Below, one piece after another: positions 35,689 to 43,441 of a stretch of 64,000 nt of DNA; within the stretch, counting starts at the first letter, position 1; the number at the start of each line of letters is the position of its first letter. Location: NCBI GenBank assembly GCA_902493795.1, contig CABUQZ010000005.1, positions 1 to 64,000 on the forward strand. Reading direction: 5' to 3'. The DNA comes from an uncultured Clostridium sp. (GTDB lineage: Bacteria; Bacillota_I; Bacilli_A; RF39; UBA660). The notes under the pieces are model-generated. The model was not told the DNA's origin, searched no databases, and saw nothing but the letters and a program-made list of their open reading frames with translations. Both the position numbers and the translations under genes were made by a program.

Positions 35689-36354
35689 CTAATTATTTGT
35701 CTTTTTTATTTTGGCTAATTTTCTTTGATTATTTACTCGTCTATATTCCTCTTCTACCTTATCAGCATCACATCTTAAAAAACAAGCTTCCTGTCTATAA
35801 TGATCATAGCATTCTCCAGTTTTTTCTTCTAGCTCATCAGCTTTAGCCTCTAATTTTTCTCCTTTTTCAAATATATATAATGCTCTTAATGATTCGAAAC
35901 CTCTCATATTTCTATTTAATCTCATAGCGTCATTCAAATACTGTTTAATATATTTTGGTCTTTCTACTTCTTCTGTTTGAAAATCATTTGCTTTAGCTTC
36001 TGGAACTTTTTTACCTAGCAAAAGCTCAAGCCATGCAGCAATAATATGTCTATGACAAAATTGTGTGTTAGGTTCATAACATAGTAATACAGAATTATCA
36101 AGTTCACTATATACTTTTTCAGGATCTAATTTTGATAACACTTGATTCCAATATTCTTGAACATAATATCTATTATTTTCTTCTTCACTTATTTTTCCAA
36201 TATTAACATGCCATGTTTTCCAAAATGATAATTTAGGTGCTAACTGAGGGTAACATTTCCCTTGATAATTTGCATCATCTCCCCTATCTCCAGAAACAGA
36301 ATAGGTAGTGTACTTGTCTGACTGCCAATCATTATAACTACTTGTACAAATCAT
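35689..36354 (-). CDS. DUF488-like protein
   Basis: Encodes 221 residues from ATG 36354 (MICTSSYNDW), chosen for the AGGAGG 6 bp upstream. The DUF488 signature is LLCYEPNTQFCHRHIIAAWL, whose Cys-His-Arg is conserved in the family; the N-terminus (TSSYNDWQSDKYTTYSVSGD) resembles that of related proteins. The tail is helical and Cys-containing (CYDHYRQEACFLRCDADKVE). DUF488 proteins have no settled function; a nucleic-acid or redox role is guessed from the CHR motif. It is divergent from the plus-strand gene at 36502. Confidence 0.75.
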   Translation of the reverse strand: MICTSSYNDWQSDKYTTYSVSGDRGDDANYQGKCYPQLAPKLSFWKTWHVNIGKISEEENNRYYVQEYWNQVLSKLDPEKVYSELDNSVLLCYEPNTQFCHRHIIAAWLELLLGKKVPEAKANDFQTEEVERPKYIKQYLNDAMRLNRNMRGFESLRALYIFEKGEKLEAKADELEEKTGECYDHYRQEACFLRCDADKVEEEYRRVNNQRKLAKIKKTNN

Positions 36355-36444
36355 ATTTTTCCTCCTAAACTTCACCCTTTTATTCCCTTGATAAGTATTT
36401 ATTATAATACATTTTAATCTATTTTTATATATAAATTAAAAAAA

Positions 36445-36473
36445 TTGAATGATAAAAATAGAAATGCTATAAT
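36445..36473 (+). promoter_or_regulatory. Promoter of the plus-strand cassette
   Basis: TTGAAT (36445-36450), 17-bp spacer, TATAAT (36468-36473), 28 bp before the start at 36502. This promoter rules out the longer reading of the next gene from 36445. Confidence 0.8.
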
Positions 36474-36501
36474 ACTAGGTATTATTAAGGAGGTTTTTAT
36501 A

Positions 36502-37437
36502 ATGAACAAAACATATTTGACACTTGAACAAAATATTTGTGCCGCTAGAATATTTTTAAACACTTTTGGACTTACTTTAGAAAACGTTGACGAAGTAAAT
36601 GAATTTTCAAAAATAAAAATATTTGATAAAGCTTTAAATGAAATTGGAGAATTGCATTTTAATAATGGTAAAGTTATAATGTCAGTAAACTATAACAATA
36701 GTGTGTTAAATGCAAGTTTTGATATAGCGAAAATGTTAGAAATAATTGATCCAGAGTGTAAAAGTGCTGCATATGCTTTATTTGGAGAATGGTCTAGCAA
36801 AATTGATTTCAAATTAAAAGAACAAAATGGTATAAAATTATCAGGTGAATTTCTTATAATAAGTTCTATAGATACCGAATTTGGGGTATCTTGTCTATGT
36901 CATCCTTTAATAAATTGTGAGGTTCCTGGAAAAGGAAATATTATTTTGAAAATACTAAGAGATGGAAGTTTATTTAAACTAGAAATTGTTGCAGGAGAAA
37001 ATTACGAAACAATAAATGTAAGACCTTATGATTCTTTAAATGGTTTCCTTCTTCATGATATAAGAAAAGGAAAATATGATGAAAAAAAATATGCTTATCC
37101 TTACAGAAGATATGCTGGAATTTTTAATGGCGCTGAAACAGGAGAAAATAAAGATAAATTACATGTATTCTTAAATGAAGAGGAAGACAATAATCAATTA
37201 AATTTTAGAAGTGAATTTATCCCGAAAGTCAAAAGTGAAAACTCTAAAGAGAATTTATTACAAAAAGGAAGACTGATGCAAGAATTAGATCCTGATATGT
37301 TTGAAAAAATTAAAAAATTAAGAGAATTATTATTAATTGGTGATGTCTCCTTATTAGATAATCTAATTAGTGTATGTTATGATATTCACACTGATGAAGA
37401 ATTAAATGCTTTATTGGGTATAAAAGACGAAGAATGA
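36502..37437 (+). CDS. Hypothetical protein, first gene of plus-strand cassette
   Basis: Encodes 311 residues from ATG 36502, which has AAGGAGG 7 bp upstream. I recognise no family. It is soluble, with no signal peptide. The first 200 residues alternate beta strands (IGELHFNNGKVIMSVNYNN, KLSGEFLIISSIDTEFG), include a Cys pair (VSCLCHPLINC) and a YPYRRYAGIF segment; the last 50 residues are helical (LDPDMFEKIKKLRELLLIGD). It is overlapped by a 37-codon ORF at its end (ATGA). Confidence 0.65.
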   Translation: MNKTYLTLEQNICAARIFLNTFGLTLENVDEVNEFSKIKIFDKALNEIGELHFNNGKVIMSVNYNNSVLNASFDIAKMLEIIDPECKSAAYALFGEWSSKIDFKLKEQNGIKLSGEFLIISSIDTEFGVSCLCHPLINCEVPGKGNIILKILRDGSLFKLEIVAGENYETINVRPYDSLNGFLLHDIRKGKYDEKKYAYPYRRYAGIFNGAETGENKDKLHVFLNEEEDNNQLNFRSEFIPKVKSENSKENLLQKGRLMQELDPDMFEKIKKLRELLLIGDVSLLDNLISVCYDIHTDEELNALLGIKDEE

Positions 37438-37547
37438 ATTATCAAAATGGTGTGGAAGGTCTAGTTAATTCTTATTTTGAGATCGACACAAGTAATTGTT
37501 TCTTCCCTTTGGAAGCTCAAAAAAGACTACTAAAGAAAAACAATTAA
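37434..37547 (+). CDS. Small 37-residue protein overlapping the previous gene
   Basis: The ATG overlaps the upstream TGA (AATGA), a classic coupling. It encodes MNYQNGVEGLVNSYF through a basic end RLLKKNN. No membrane helix or known motif. A real gene is supported only by the coupling, the lack of another feature in the 230-bp gap and the amino-acid mix; it could be the decayed start of a longer gene. No homologue is known to me. Confidence 0.4.
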   Translation: MNYQNGVEGLVNSYFEIDTSNCFFPLEAQKRLLKKNN

Positions 37548-37670
37548 TAATTAAAAAGATTTTAAGATAAATACATTCCTTTTAAAAAAAGAATCTTACA
37601 TAATTGTCGTAAATAAAAAATAGACATCAAAAAAATATATGATATTGTAATAATAAAGGAGGATTTTAGG

Positions 37671-38261
37671 ATGAATTATTCCCAAGAAGATATAAATCAA
37701 ATTCTATTAACAAAGAAAATAGAAGATTTCAATTTAGCAATAATAGAACACAGAAAAGATATTCTAACAAATGAAGAATATGAAAAAATCACAGGAAGTG
37801 ATATTACTTATACAGGAGTTTCAAAAGAAGAAATAGATAGTATATCAAAAAAATATCAAGATAATGAAAAATTAAAGAATCGAGCTTCAGATTTTATGAG
37901 ACTAATTTATAGTCTAGGAAGAATAAGACGAATGGTTTTATTAACAACAATTGGAGATGAAGTTTATGATATATTAAACTCTGAATTTGTTGATTTAAAA
38001 AGAAATAAAATTATTTGCTATGAGAATCTAACAAATTATTACGATGATACAAATGCTAGAACAAAACTTTTCACTCCAGAAGAAGAACCACAATTAAAAG
38101 AAAAACTTGTTTTATTAGATGCTGATGATCCATCAAGAATTCAAGGATTTGAAACAAACCATATTAATCAAAAAGAAAATAAAGATTTAACAAGAAGTTT
38201 CCTTTCTAATCTAAGAGAAAATCAAAATAGATTATTAAAAACAAGAAAATTTAAAAAGTAA
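37671..38261 (+). CDS. Hypothetical helical protein
   Basis: Encodes 196 residues, highly charged, predicted mostly helical, no membrane segment. AAGGAGGATTTTAGG precedes the ATG. No family is recognised. Visible marks are an N-terminal acidic start (YSQEDINQILLTKKIEDF), a DFMRLIYSLGRIRRMVLL basic helix and a basic C-terminus (LLKTRKFKK). It follows the 37-residue ORF by 123 bp and is closed by a terminator, so the three genes may be one transcription unit. Confidence 0.65.
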   Translation: MNYSQEDINQILLTKKIEDFNLAIIEHRKDILTNEEYEKITGSDITYTGVSKEEIDSISKKYQDNEKLKNRASDFMRLIYSLGRIRRMVLLTTIGDEVYDILNSEFVDLKRNKIICYENLTNYYDDTNARTKLFTPEEEPQLKEKLVLLDADDPSRIQGFETNHINQKENKDLTRSFLSNLRENQNRLLKTRKFKK

Positions 38262-38321
38262 GAACAATAAAACCAAATTGCACTGATCAGAATAAATAAA
38301 AGATGTAATAAAAAAAAGTTA

Positions 38322-38356
38322 GAGTACACCTCCATTTGGAAGTGTATTTTTTTATG
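38322..38356 (+). terminator. Terminator of the plus-strand cassette
   Basis: ACACCTCC-ATTT-GGAAGTGT (38327-38346, one mismatch, read as a wobble pair on the other strand) followed by ATTTTTTTATG on the plus strand. Confidence 0.7.
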
Positions 38357-38477
38357 TAAGTTCTTAAAATTCTTGATTTAAAAAATCAATAAAAAATTAT
38401 TAGAATGGAATGATTTTCTATATTTGTTTTAATTTAACGATTTAATATATTCTTCTAAATCTTTGATTGGAATACAT

Positions 38478-38675
38478 TTACTTAAGTTTTTCAATATAAA
38501 AATTCGGTTCATAATTAAATGCTAAATAAGTAACTCCTTTTATGATAATTCTATGAGGCTCTACATAAGAGATATTTGTATGTTCTATCGCTCTAACACT
38601 TCCATTATGAATTGTTGGTGTAGTATTACAAAAGCTACAAATAAACTCGGTTTTATTTTTTGAAGCTATTTCCAT
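38478..38675 (-). CDS. Small Cys/His protein, uncertain start
   Basis: From ATG 38675 it encodes 65 residues with FICSFCNTTPTIHNGSVRA, a possible zinc-binding knuckle (two Cys, one His visible), and a beta-rich rest (PHRIIIKGVTYLAFNYE). The only good ribosome-binding site (TGAGGAGA) lies about 45 bp further up, where the open frame has no ATG, GTG or TTG but an ATT at a suitable distance; true start therefore unclear. No family recognised. It could be a fragment of a larger protein. Confidence 0.45.
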   Translation of the reverse strand: MEIASKNKTEFICSFCNTTPTIHNGSVRAIEHTNISYVEPHRIIIKGVTYLAFNYEPNFYIEKLK

Positions 38676-38730
38676 TTCAATTTCTTGTTTAATAATATTA
38701 ACAATTAAAGAATCTCCTCACATTCTTTTA

Positions 38731-38766
38731 GAAAACAAAAAATCAATTCCATTTCTAGAATTGATT
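38731..38766 (-). terminator. Terminator after the tRNA pair
   Basis: Minus-strand AATCAATTC/GAATTGATT stem (38741-38766, eight-base loop) followed by TTTTGTTTTC. Confidence 0.75.
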
Positions 38767-38811
38767 CTTATCGTTAAGCTCTTACTATGAAAGTTCGAGC
38801 AAATTCTTCTA

Positions 38812-38896
38812 TGGTGCGGGTGACAGGAGTTGAACCTGCAAGCCGTGAGGCGCTAGATCCTAAGTCTAGTGCGTCTGCCAATTCCGCCACACCCGC
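38812..38896 (-). tRNA. tRNA-Leu (UAG)
   Basis: An 85-nt cloverleaf on the minus strand: acceptor GCGGGTG pairs with CACCCGC, anticodon loop ACTTAGGAT (anticodon TAG, leucine), a long variable arm (class II), T-loop GGTTCAACTCC and an encoded CCA. It reads CUA and other CUN leucine codons. Follows the CAU tRNA by 7 bp. Confidence 0.95.
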
Positions 38897-38903
38897 ATAT
38901 TAG

Positions 38904-38980
38904 TGGTGGACCCTATAGGACTCGAACCTATGACCGCCCGGTTATGAGCCGGATGCTCTAACCAACTGAGCTAAGGGTCC
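38904..38980 (-). tRNA. tRNA with CAU anticodon, probably Ile2 (lysidine), else elongator Met
   Basis: A 77-nt cloverleaf: acceptor GGACCCT/AGGGTCC, D-arm AGCTCAGTTGGTTAGAGC, anticodon stem-loop CCGGCTCATAACCGG, T-loop GGTTCGAGTCC, encoded CCA. The G-rich acceptor and the whole body resemble the AUA-reading tRNA-Ile2 of Bacillus more than elongator Met, and it is not an initiator. The identity depends on TilS modification, so it is inferred. Confidence 0.85.
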
Positions 38981-38993
38981 ATCAACACTAATA

Positions 38994-39022
38994 ATAATAG
39001 CACATTTAAAGTAACGTTGCAA
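38994..39022 (-). promoter_or_regulatory. Promoter of the tRNA pair
   Basis: Minus-strand TTGCAA (39022-39017), 17-bp spacer, TATTAT (38999-38994); start about 8-10 bp before the first tRNA. Confidence 0.65.
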
Positions 39023-39073
39023 GATTTTTTTTACTTTTTACTTTATTTTTTTTAGTTAATTGTATAGAATAAA

Positions 39074-39082
39074 TGTTATAAT
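39074..39082 (+). promoter_or_regulatory. Extended -10 promoter of rnhC
   Basis: TGT-TATAAT (39074-39082), 18 bp before the rnhC ATG, so the transcript has a very short leader with AGAGGTGA. Confidence 0.65.
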
Positions 39083-39100
39083 TTATTTAGAGGTGATTTT

Positions 39101-40033
39101 ATGGCCAAAAATAATAGTAATAATTGTGTAGTACTTCGTGTAAATGAGAAAACAAAAGAAAAAATGATTAAATATTATGAAGATAAAAAACGTGATAAGG
39201 TAATACCCTATGTTGTATTTCAAGCACAAGATAATGATACAGTAATAACTTTATATGAATCAGGAAAAGTTATGTTTCAAGGAACAAGTGCAGATATAGA
39301 TGCAAATATGTGGATGGATATAGATGGAGCATCAAAGATTGATAAGGTTAAAGTTAAAAAAGAAGAAAAAAAATATTATGAATGTTCATCTATCGGATCA
39401 GACGAAGTTGGAACTGGAGATTACTTTGGCCCTATCGTCGTAACGAGTTGCTATGTAAATAAAGAAGATATTCCGTTTGTAGAAAGTCTAGGTATAAGAG
39501 ATTCAAAAAAACTAGATGATTCTAAAATATTAAAAATAGCTAAAGAAGTTATTAAAAAAGTTAAATATAAAAGTTTAATTATGAATAACACAGAATATAA
39601 TGCAAAATATAGTAATAGTTATAATATAAACAAAATAAAAGCTATAATGCATAATAAGGTTTTATGGAGAATGGTACACGAAGAAAACCTTGAATATGAC
39701 TATATTATAGTAGATGAATTCGCACGTGAAGCTAGATACTATGAATATTTAAATGGTAACCCAGAAATTCAAAAAGGAATAACATTTATAACGAAAGCAG
39801 AAGATAAAAATCCAGCAGTTGCTTGTGCATCAGTAATAAGTAGATATATATTTTTAAAAGAGTTTGATAAAATCTGTGATGAAATACATATTCCCTTAGT
39901 AAAAGGTGCTGGAAAAGAAGTTGACGAAATAGGAAAAGAAGTTGTTGAAACTTATGGAAAAGAAAAATTAAAAGAAATAGCAAAATACAACTTTAAAAAT
40001 ACAGAAAGAATACTTGAAAATAAGATAATATAA
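39101..40033 (+). CDS. rnhC: Ribonuclease HIII
   Basis: Encodes 310 residues. The N-terminal TBP-like substrate-binding domain (1-90) is the mark of RNase HIII over HII. The catalytic domain has SSIGSDEVGTGDYFGPIVVT (first Asp-Glu), GIRDSKKLDDSKI (Asp), YDYIIVDEFA and NPAVACASVISRY. It removes RNA from RNA/DNA hybrids. RNase HII is also encoded in this window (58.0-58.7 kb), the usual pair in Bacilli. It ends in a bidirectional terminator. Confidence 0.96.
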   Translation: MAKNNSNNCVVLRVNEKTKEKMIKYYEDKKRDKVIPYVVFQAQDNDTVITLYESGKVMFQGTSADIDANMWMDIDGASKIDKVKVKKEEKKYYECSSIGSDEVGTGDYFGPIVVTSCYVNKEDIPFVESLGIRDSKKLDDSKILKIAKEVIKKVKYKSLIMNNTEYNAKYSNSYNINKIKAIMHNKVLWRMVHEENLEYDYIIVDEFAREARYYEYLNGNPEIQKGITFITKAEDKNPAVACASVISRYIFLKEFDKICDEIHIPLVKGAGKEVDEIGKEVVETYGKEKLKEIAKYNFKNTERILENKII

Positions 40034-40062
40034 AAAAAGGTTTTATAAAAAACCTTTTTTTA
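40032..40062. terminator. Bidirectional terminator between rnhC and the repeat-protein gene
   Basis: AAAAAAAGGTTTT-ATAAAA-AACCTTTTTTT between two convergent genes; A-run and T-run on the two sides serve both strands. Confidence 0.8.
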
Positions 40063-41238
40063 ATGCTTTGTAACGCTTTTAAATACAAACATTTGAGTCT
40101 CTGGATCGACTCTAAATTCATAAGTAAGATCATATCTTGTATGATCACCGTTATATGTAGAAACAATAAACAAATTTTCGTCAATTTTATATGCTTCTTT
40201 AATCTCTTCAAAAATATCAGGACTGCAAATGTTACTACATTCACCACTATTATAAAGGTAATACGTTACAGTATCACTTTCATATTTCATTAATCTACAT
40301 GTAGGAGGTAAACTTCCACCAATTCCAAATGACTCATGAATAACAACACTATCACTACCAAAAAGTTCTTTATATTTAGCTTCCAGTACACTTGCTGTTA
40401 CTGCCTTTGTAGTGTTTTTTCTTTCTGCTTCTCTAAACTTATCAATATTATTACTATCAAAAGCTACCTGCATCTCTTGTGTCATACTTTCTCCACAATA
40501 TTCAGGATTCATATTACAACTAGAATTTGAACAAGGAACATTAATAAAATCCTTAACATCAATATTTTCATATGCTAATCTAAGTCTAGTCAAATTATCA
40601 TTATTTAATAAATCAGGATTATAAAGACAATTATTACTTATTTTAAATTTGCTGAACATGCTAACAACTTCTACACTATTAACATCAACAGCTACTTTAT
40701 TTACTTCTGGTTTACTAGGCTTATCATCTTTAACACTGGTAGCAGGTTCTTTTTCCTTATTAGAAAAGATCATTCCTTTAGAATATGCAAATACTAAAGC
40801 AACTACAGCAATAACTGCAACTGAAATAATTATAACAGAATTATTAATCTTCTTTTTATTATCAGATGGATTTTCTGTCGTGTCTTTACTTTTTATTGAA
40901 TCATCAACTTCAATATTTCTATCCTGAGAATCCGTTTGATTAGAAGGTTCTTTTGTTTTCTCTGGTAAAACAACTTTTGGAACATGCTCTTCATTCTGAG
41001 GCAAAGTTACCTTTGGAACATTAGACATATTTGGAGGTAAAACAACCTTTGGAACATGCTCTTCATTCTGAGGCAAAGTTACCTTTGGAACATATTTTAC
41101 ATTTGGAGGTAATGTTACCTTAGGAACATGATTCGCATTAGGAGGTAAAGTTACCTTTGGAATATGATTCTCAACAGGTGGTGTCACCTTAGGAGTATCA
41201 TCTAAACTTTCTACCTTCACTTTATTGTCATTATCCAT
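40060..41238 (-). CDS. Single-pass membrane protein with six 12-residue Pro-rich repeats
   Basis: Encodes 392 residues from ATG 41238, with GGGTGATA upstream. Residues 25-96 are six repeats of the form (H/Y/N)-(V/I)-P-K-V-(T/V)-L-P-x-N-x-x. An acidic linker leads to one membrane helix (about 134-155, SVIIISVAVIAVVALVFAYS) and an outer domain of about 230 residues with Cys pairs (VPCSNSSCNMNPEYCGES, SGECSNICSP). The repeats are thus probably cytoplasmic and the Cys domain extracellular. I know no family for the outer domain. A scaffold or sensing role is only a guess. Confidence 0.7.
   Translation of the reverse strand: MDNDNKVKVESLDDTPKVTPPVENHIPKVTLPPNANHVPKVTLPPNVKYVPKVTLPQNEEHVPKVVLPPNMSNVPKVTLPQNEEHVPKVVLPEKTKEPSNQTDSQDRNIEVDDSIKSKDTTENPSDNKKKINNSVIIISVAVIAVVALVFAYSKGMIFSNKEKEPATSVKDDKPSKPEVNKVAVDVNSVEVVSMFSKFKISNNCLYNPDLLNNDNLTRLRLAYENIDVKDFINVPCSNSSCNMNPEYCGESMTQEMQVAFDSNNIDKFREAERKNTTKAVTASVLEAKYKELFGSDSVVIHESFGIGGSLPPTCRLMKYESDTVTYYLYNSGECSNICSPDIFEEIKEAYKIDENLFIVSTYNGDHTRYDLTYEFRVDPETQMFVFKSVTKH
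40951..41166 (-). repeat. Tandem 36-bp coding repeat, six units
   Basis: Six 36-bp units coding 12 residues each. Units 3-4 and 5-6 are near-identical 72-bp pairs (CTCTTCATTCTGAGGCAAAG recurs at exactly 72 bp, about 40987 and 41059), so the array grew by duplication of a pair. It lies inside a reading frame, so it is not a CRISPR. Confidence 0.9.
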
Positions 41239-41390
41239 TATATTATCACCCATCTATTCTATATTTATAATAATATAATTATGTCTAAAAATAAATAAAT
41301 ATAAAAAATTAAATTTTAATATTTACACAAATATACAAACAAAAAGTAAGAAAAATATTTTAAAAAATTTAGAGAATTATATATTCTTCA

Positions 41391-41424
41391 AAAGAAAAAA
41401 AGTACTATATTTCTATAGTACTTT
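41391..41424 (-). terminator. Terminator after the YdjI-like gene
   Basis: Minus-strand AGTACTATA-GAAA-TATAGTACT (41401-41422) perfect stem followed by TTTTTTTCTTTTG. Confidence 0.9.
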
Positions 41425-41432
41425 AATAAAAA

Positions 41433-42680
41433 TTAACCTTCAACTTTTGTACCACATTCAGTACAGAATTTTCCAGTAACTTCTGCTCCACACTTAGAAC
41501 ATTTCTTTGGTCCTTCAACTACAGGAGCCGGTTTTGGTTCACCACATTCAGAACAGAATTTTCCAGTAATCATTGTTCCACATTTAGGACAAGGAACTCC
41601 TTCTACTTTCTTTTCTTCATGACTTACTGCAGCAACACCTTCAGCTTTTTCTTCATTTTTTGCGAATGGATCAACAGCAGTAGTAGCACTAACACCTTTA
41701 TTTGCAAATGCTCCTTGAGCTGCTCCTCCAACCATTCCACCACTTGCCATATTCATCATACCAACACCATAGATACCAGTTGCTGCTCCATTAGGGTTGT
41801 TAGCGGCATCTTGTACTGCATTTGAATAAGCACCAACAAGTGTTCCTTGTTGCATATATGAATTTGAAGAAAGTTCATAGTTATCAATCTTCTTAGTAGA
41901 TTCATCATCAAGACTAACTGATTCAACAGCAAATCCAACAAGTTGAATTCCTCTCTCACGAATTGGAGCATCAAAGACTTTTTCATCCATTGTGCTCTTA
42001 ATTTCATCAGTATTACTTGGTAACTCTAAAACTGGAATCTTATGAGCACTAGTTCCTAATTCATTTAATACATTTTGGAATGAAGCAATAACTTCACTTC
42101 TCATTTGCTCAATTAATTCATCTTTAGTAACAACATCAGCAGTTCCAGCATGATTTCTCATAAATACTGCAGGATCACTAATTTTAAATGTATATTTTCC
42201 ATGACATCTAACTTGAACTCTTAATGGAGTCATAGTACCTGTCATTTGGTTTGGAATTGGATGTGACCAATCTTGAAAAGGAATTGGAGTACCTGTTCCA
42301 AATTTATTATCTTTGATTTCTTTTATATTGAAATAAAAAACTGCTTGTTCTTTATTTGGTGTTCCACCATAAGTGAAACGAGTCCACATTTCTTTAAATA
42401 CATCACCAAATTGACCAGCAAAGAAAGATGGTGAAGTTGATTGATCAAAATTATATGCTCCTTCTTCTGCTGTAGCATCAAGAATAGAACCAGAATCATA
42501 AATAACAGCAACTTGTCCTGGTGCTACTATAATTCTACTATCTTTTGATATTTGACCACTTTTAGTAGTCTTCTTAACCATAAGGGTATCATTACCCATA
42601 TCCTCACAGCTAATGAGATCCTTCCATTGATCTCCTAATGTTCCACCTACTGCTCCAATAGCAGCTTTAATTAATCCCAT
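41433..42680 (-). CDS. SPFH-domain protein, YdjI-like, with C-terminal zinc ribbons
   Basis: Encodes 415 residues. The N-terminal 270 residues are the SPFH/virion-core-like domain of B. subtilis YdjI: MGLIKAAIGAVGGTLGDQWK, SRIIVAPGQVAVIYDSGSIL and KEQAVFYFNIKEIKDNKFGT. A glycine/alanine-rich linker leads to two zinc ribbons (CPKCGTMITGKFCSECG, KCSKCGAEVTGKFCTECG). YdjI is a membrane-associated partner of the phage-shock-like liaI/pspA response in Bacillus. Here it lies 10 bp after a membrane protein with its own zinc ribbon, an arrangement like ydjH-ydjI. No PspA gene is adjacent. Confidence 0.88.
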   Translation of the reverse strand: MGLIKAAIGAVGGTLGDQWKDLISCEDMGNDTLMVKKTTKSGQISKDSRIIVAPGQVAVIYDSGSILDATAEEGAYNFDQSTSPSFFAGQFGDVFKEMWTRFTYGGTPNKEQAVFYFNIKEIKDNKFGTGTPIPFQDWSHPIPNQMTGTMTPLRVQVRCHGKYTFKISDPAVFMRNHAGTADVVTKDELIEQMRSEVIASFQNVLNELGTSAHKIPVLELPSNTDEIKSTMDEKVFDAPIRERGIQLVGFAVESVSLDDESTKKIDNYELSSNSYMQQGTLVGAYSNAVQDAANNPNGAATGIYGVGMMNMASGGMVGGAAQGAFANKGVSATTAVDPFAKNEEKAEGVAAVSHEEKKVEGVPCPKCGTMITGKFCSECGEPKPAPVVEGPKKCSKCGAEVTGKFCTECGTKVEG

Positions 42681-42690
42681 AATTTTCCTC

Positions 42691-43440
42691 CTAATTATCT
42701 TTACATTCTATTAACTTCCAACATTTAAGTAGATCTACTACTTGAATATTTAGACCAGTTTTGCAATAAGAACAAGTCTTATTTTTTAGTGACTTAATAA
42801 CTGCCCCACAATTAGGACAATTAAGTCCATATACATTGATATCTTTTTCATAAGAATCACTATCAACTATATATACAAATTTAGTAATATATCTAACTTG
42901 TTTCTTCTTTTTCTTAACACTATCTTTCTTCTCACCATTTACTACTTTATCATAGTAATATTCAAGTGAACTAGTAAATGTAAGAGTAGCTACACCACCA
43001 CTATATTTATAGTCCTTTATAGCGTGTTTATGAAATTTTATATCATCATACGAATACATTATATCACTATTTATCAAATCTTCCAATTGTAACTTTAATT
43101 TTTTATTTATTAAATTAAAATCTTTGTCTTCTAAAATACTTATATCTTTATTTTCTATGGCATTTAATATACTTCTTATACTCTTTTCAACCAAAAGATA
43201 CATTTGATTTATATTAAAATCTGGAAAATCCTTTAGAATTTGTTCTAAATAAAGAGGTGTCATACCACTAACCTGTTTTGGTTCATCATCTTCAAGCTCC
43301 TCTATTTCTTTTTTTAAACTCCCAAGAGATGCACCTTTAAAACCAAACTTTCTAAGTTTTATAACTATAAAGATATAAATAACTACAAGTAATACTATTA
43401 CACCAAATATTACTCCTAAAAATCCATATACAAATCCCAT
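42691..43440 (-). CDS. Membrane-anchored TIM44-like protein with zinc ribbon (YdjG/YdjH-like)
   Basis: Encodes 249 residues. One N-terminal membrane helix (VYGFLGVIFGVIVLLVVIYI) and a basic patch are followed by a cytoplasmic domain in which FPDFNINQMYLLVEKSIRSI and the beta region (DYKYSGGVATLTFTSSLEYY) fit the TIM44-like/NTF2-type fold. The C-terminus has CPNCGAVIKSLKNKTCSYC, a zinc ribbon. In Bacillus YdjG and YdjH accompany YdjI; the same pairing is seen here. Its start is 1 bp after the previous stop. Confidence 0.7.
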   Translation of the reverse strand: MGFVYGFLGVIFGVIVLLVVIYIFIVIKLRKFGFKGASLGSLKKEIEELEDDEPKQVSGMTPLYLEQILKDFPDFNINQMYLLVEKSIRSILNAIENKDISILEDKDFNLINKKLKLQLEDLINSDIMYSYDDIKFHKHAIKDYKYSGGVATLTFTSSLEYYYDKVVNGEKKDSVKKKKKQVRYITKFVYIVDSDSYEKDINVYGLNCPNCGAVIKSLKNKTCSYCKTGLNIQVVDLLKCWKLIECKDN

Positions 43441-43441
43441 C

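Noticed and set aside
36445..36501. Upstream start for the 311-residue gene
   Set aside because: The codons coincide with a -35 (TTGAAT) and -10 (TATAAT); ATG 36502 has a proper AAGGAGG.
39993..40247. Minus-strand 84-codon ORF at the rnhC terminator
   Set aside because: Out of frame with the repeat-protein gene and passes through a terminator.
40951..41166. Possible CRISPR array (regular 36-bp repeats)
   Set aside because: The repeats are contiguous without spacers and encode 12-residue PKVTLP units in an intact frame.
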